A stretch of DNA of 21,944 nt from CAZDUZ01 sp964508755 (GTDB lineage Bacteria; Patescibacteriota; Dojkabacteria; SC72; JAFGCJ01): contig CAZDUZ010000012.1 of NCBI GenBank assembly GCA_964508755.1, positions 1 to 21,944 of the forward strand. Reading direction: 5' to 3'. How positions within the stretch are numbered: position 1 is the first letter of the stretch; each line of letters starts with the position of its first letter. Shown here one piece after another: positions 21,893 through 21,944 of this stretch. The notes under the pieces were generated by a model. The model saw only the letters and a program-made list of their open reading frames with translations, was not told where the DNA came from and searched no databases. The translations under genes were made by a program, and so were the position numbers.

Positions 21893-21944
21893 GAAAAATC
21901 TTCTTGTAAAACTCACCGTCAACTAAGCTGTATAATATTTCGAT

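Noticed and set aside
1..21944. CRISPR array, insertion sequence or prophage
   Set aside because: No direct-repeat array, transposase or phage-like gene is visible on either strand.

Overview
The window looks like part of a small, gene-dense bacterial genome, most plausibly a member of the Candidate Phyla Radiation (Patescibacteria). This placement is inferred from gene content: a cupin-type glucose-6-phosphate-isomerase relative, a membrane HEPN-like protein, paralogous small lysozyme-fold proteins, many short membrane proteins of unknown role, and start codons sitting directly behind -10 boxes. Composition is moderately AT-rich and TGA is used as a stop, so the code appears standard. A run of exactly 100 N (11982-12081) marks a scaffold join, so the two halves are linked by assembly and not by continuous sequence.

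Left part. The 5' end of dnaE (minus strand, cut by the window edge) diverges from a plus-strand block: a secreted lysozyme-fold protein, a YggT-family membrane protein, and a five-gene operon (1746-6560) with overlaps or gaps of 0-4 nt. The operon encodes a cupin GPI-like protein that appears to have lost all its metal ligands, a membrane-anchored transglutaminase-fold protein lacking the catalytic Cys, a membrane-anchored HEPN-like protein with an intact Rx4H motif, an exported protein with a probable beta-sandwich domain and a C-terminal anchor, and a membrane-anchored coiled-coil protein. Together these resemble an undescribed envelope complex with a cytoplasmic RNase-like arm, and this is the most interesting part of the window.

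Middle. Running toward that operon on the minus strand are a 537-residue Pro/Ser/Gln/Asn-rich protein with a DUF4214-like segment and coiled coil, an XRE-type regulator, and uvrA. Beyond the gap, also on the minus strand, come mnmA, tRNA-Gly(TCC), a YjjX/DUF84-type inosine/xanthosine triphosphatase and a MutT/MTH1-like Nudix hydrolase; the last two overlap by 8 nt and both clean the nucleotide pool.

Right part. Divergent from mnmA, on the plus strand, are a DUF192 protein and an SPFH/band-7 protein, ending at a strong terminator shared with a convergent second lysozyme-fold gene. Minus-strand genes follow for an aminoglycoside-phosphotransferase-fold kinase and gpmI. Divergent from gpmI is the plus-strand cluster rplS - rnhB - yraN - tRNA-Lys(TTT); rplS encodes an L19 with an unusual acidic tail of about 80 residues.

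Regulation. Several genes (676, yggT, the 1746 operon, uvrA, the DUF192 gene, rplS) have a good -10 box ending only 5-8 nt before the start codon, many of the extended TGn type, and lack a Shine-Dalgarno sequence. They are predicted to give leaderless or near-leaderless mRNAs, and this logic was used to choose start codons for rplS and gpmI.
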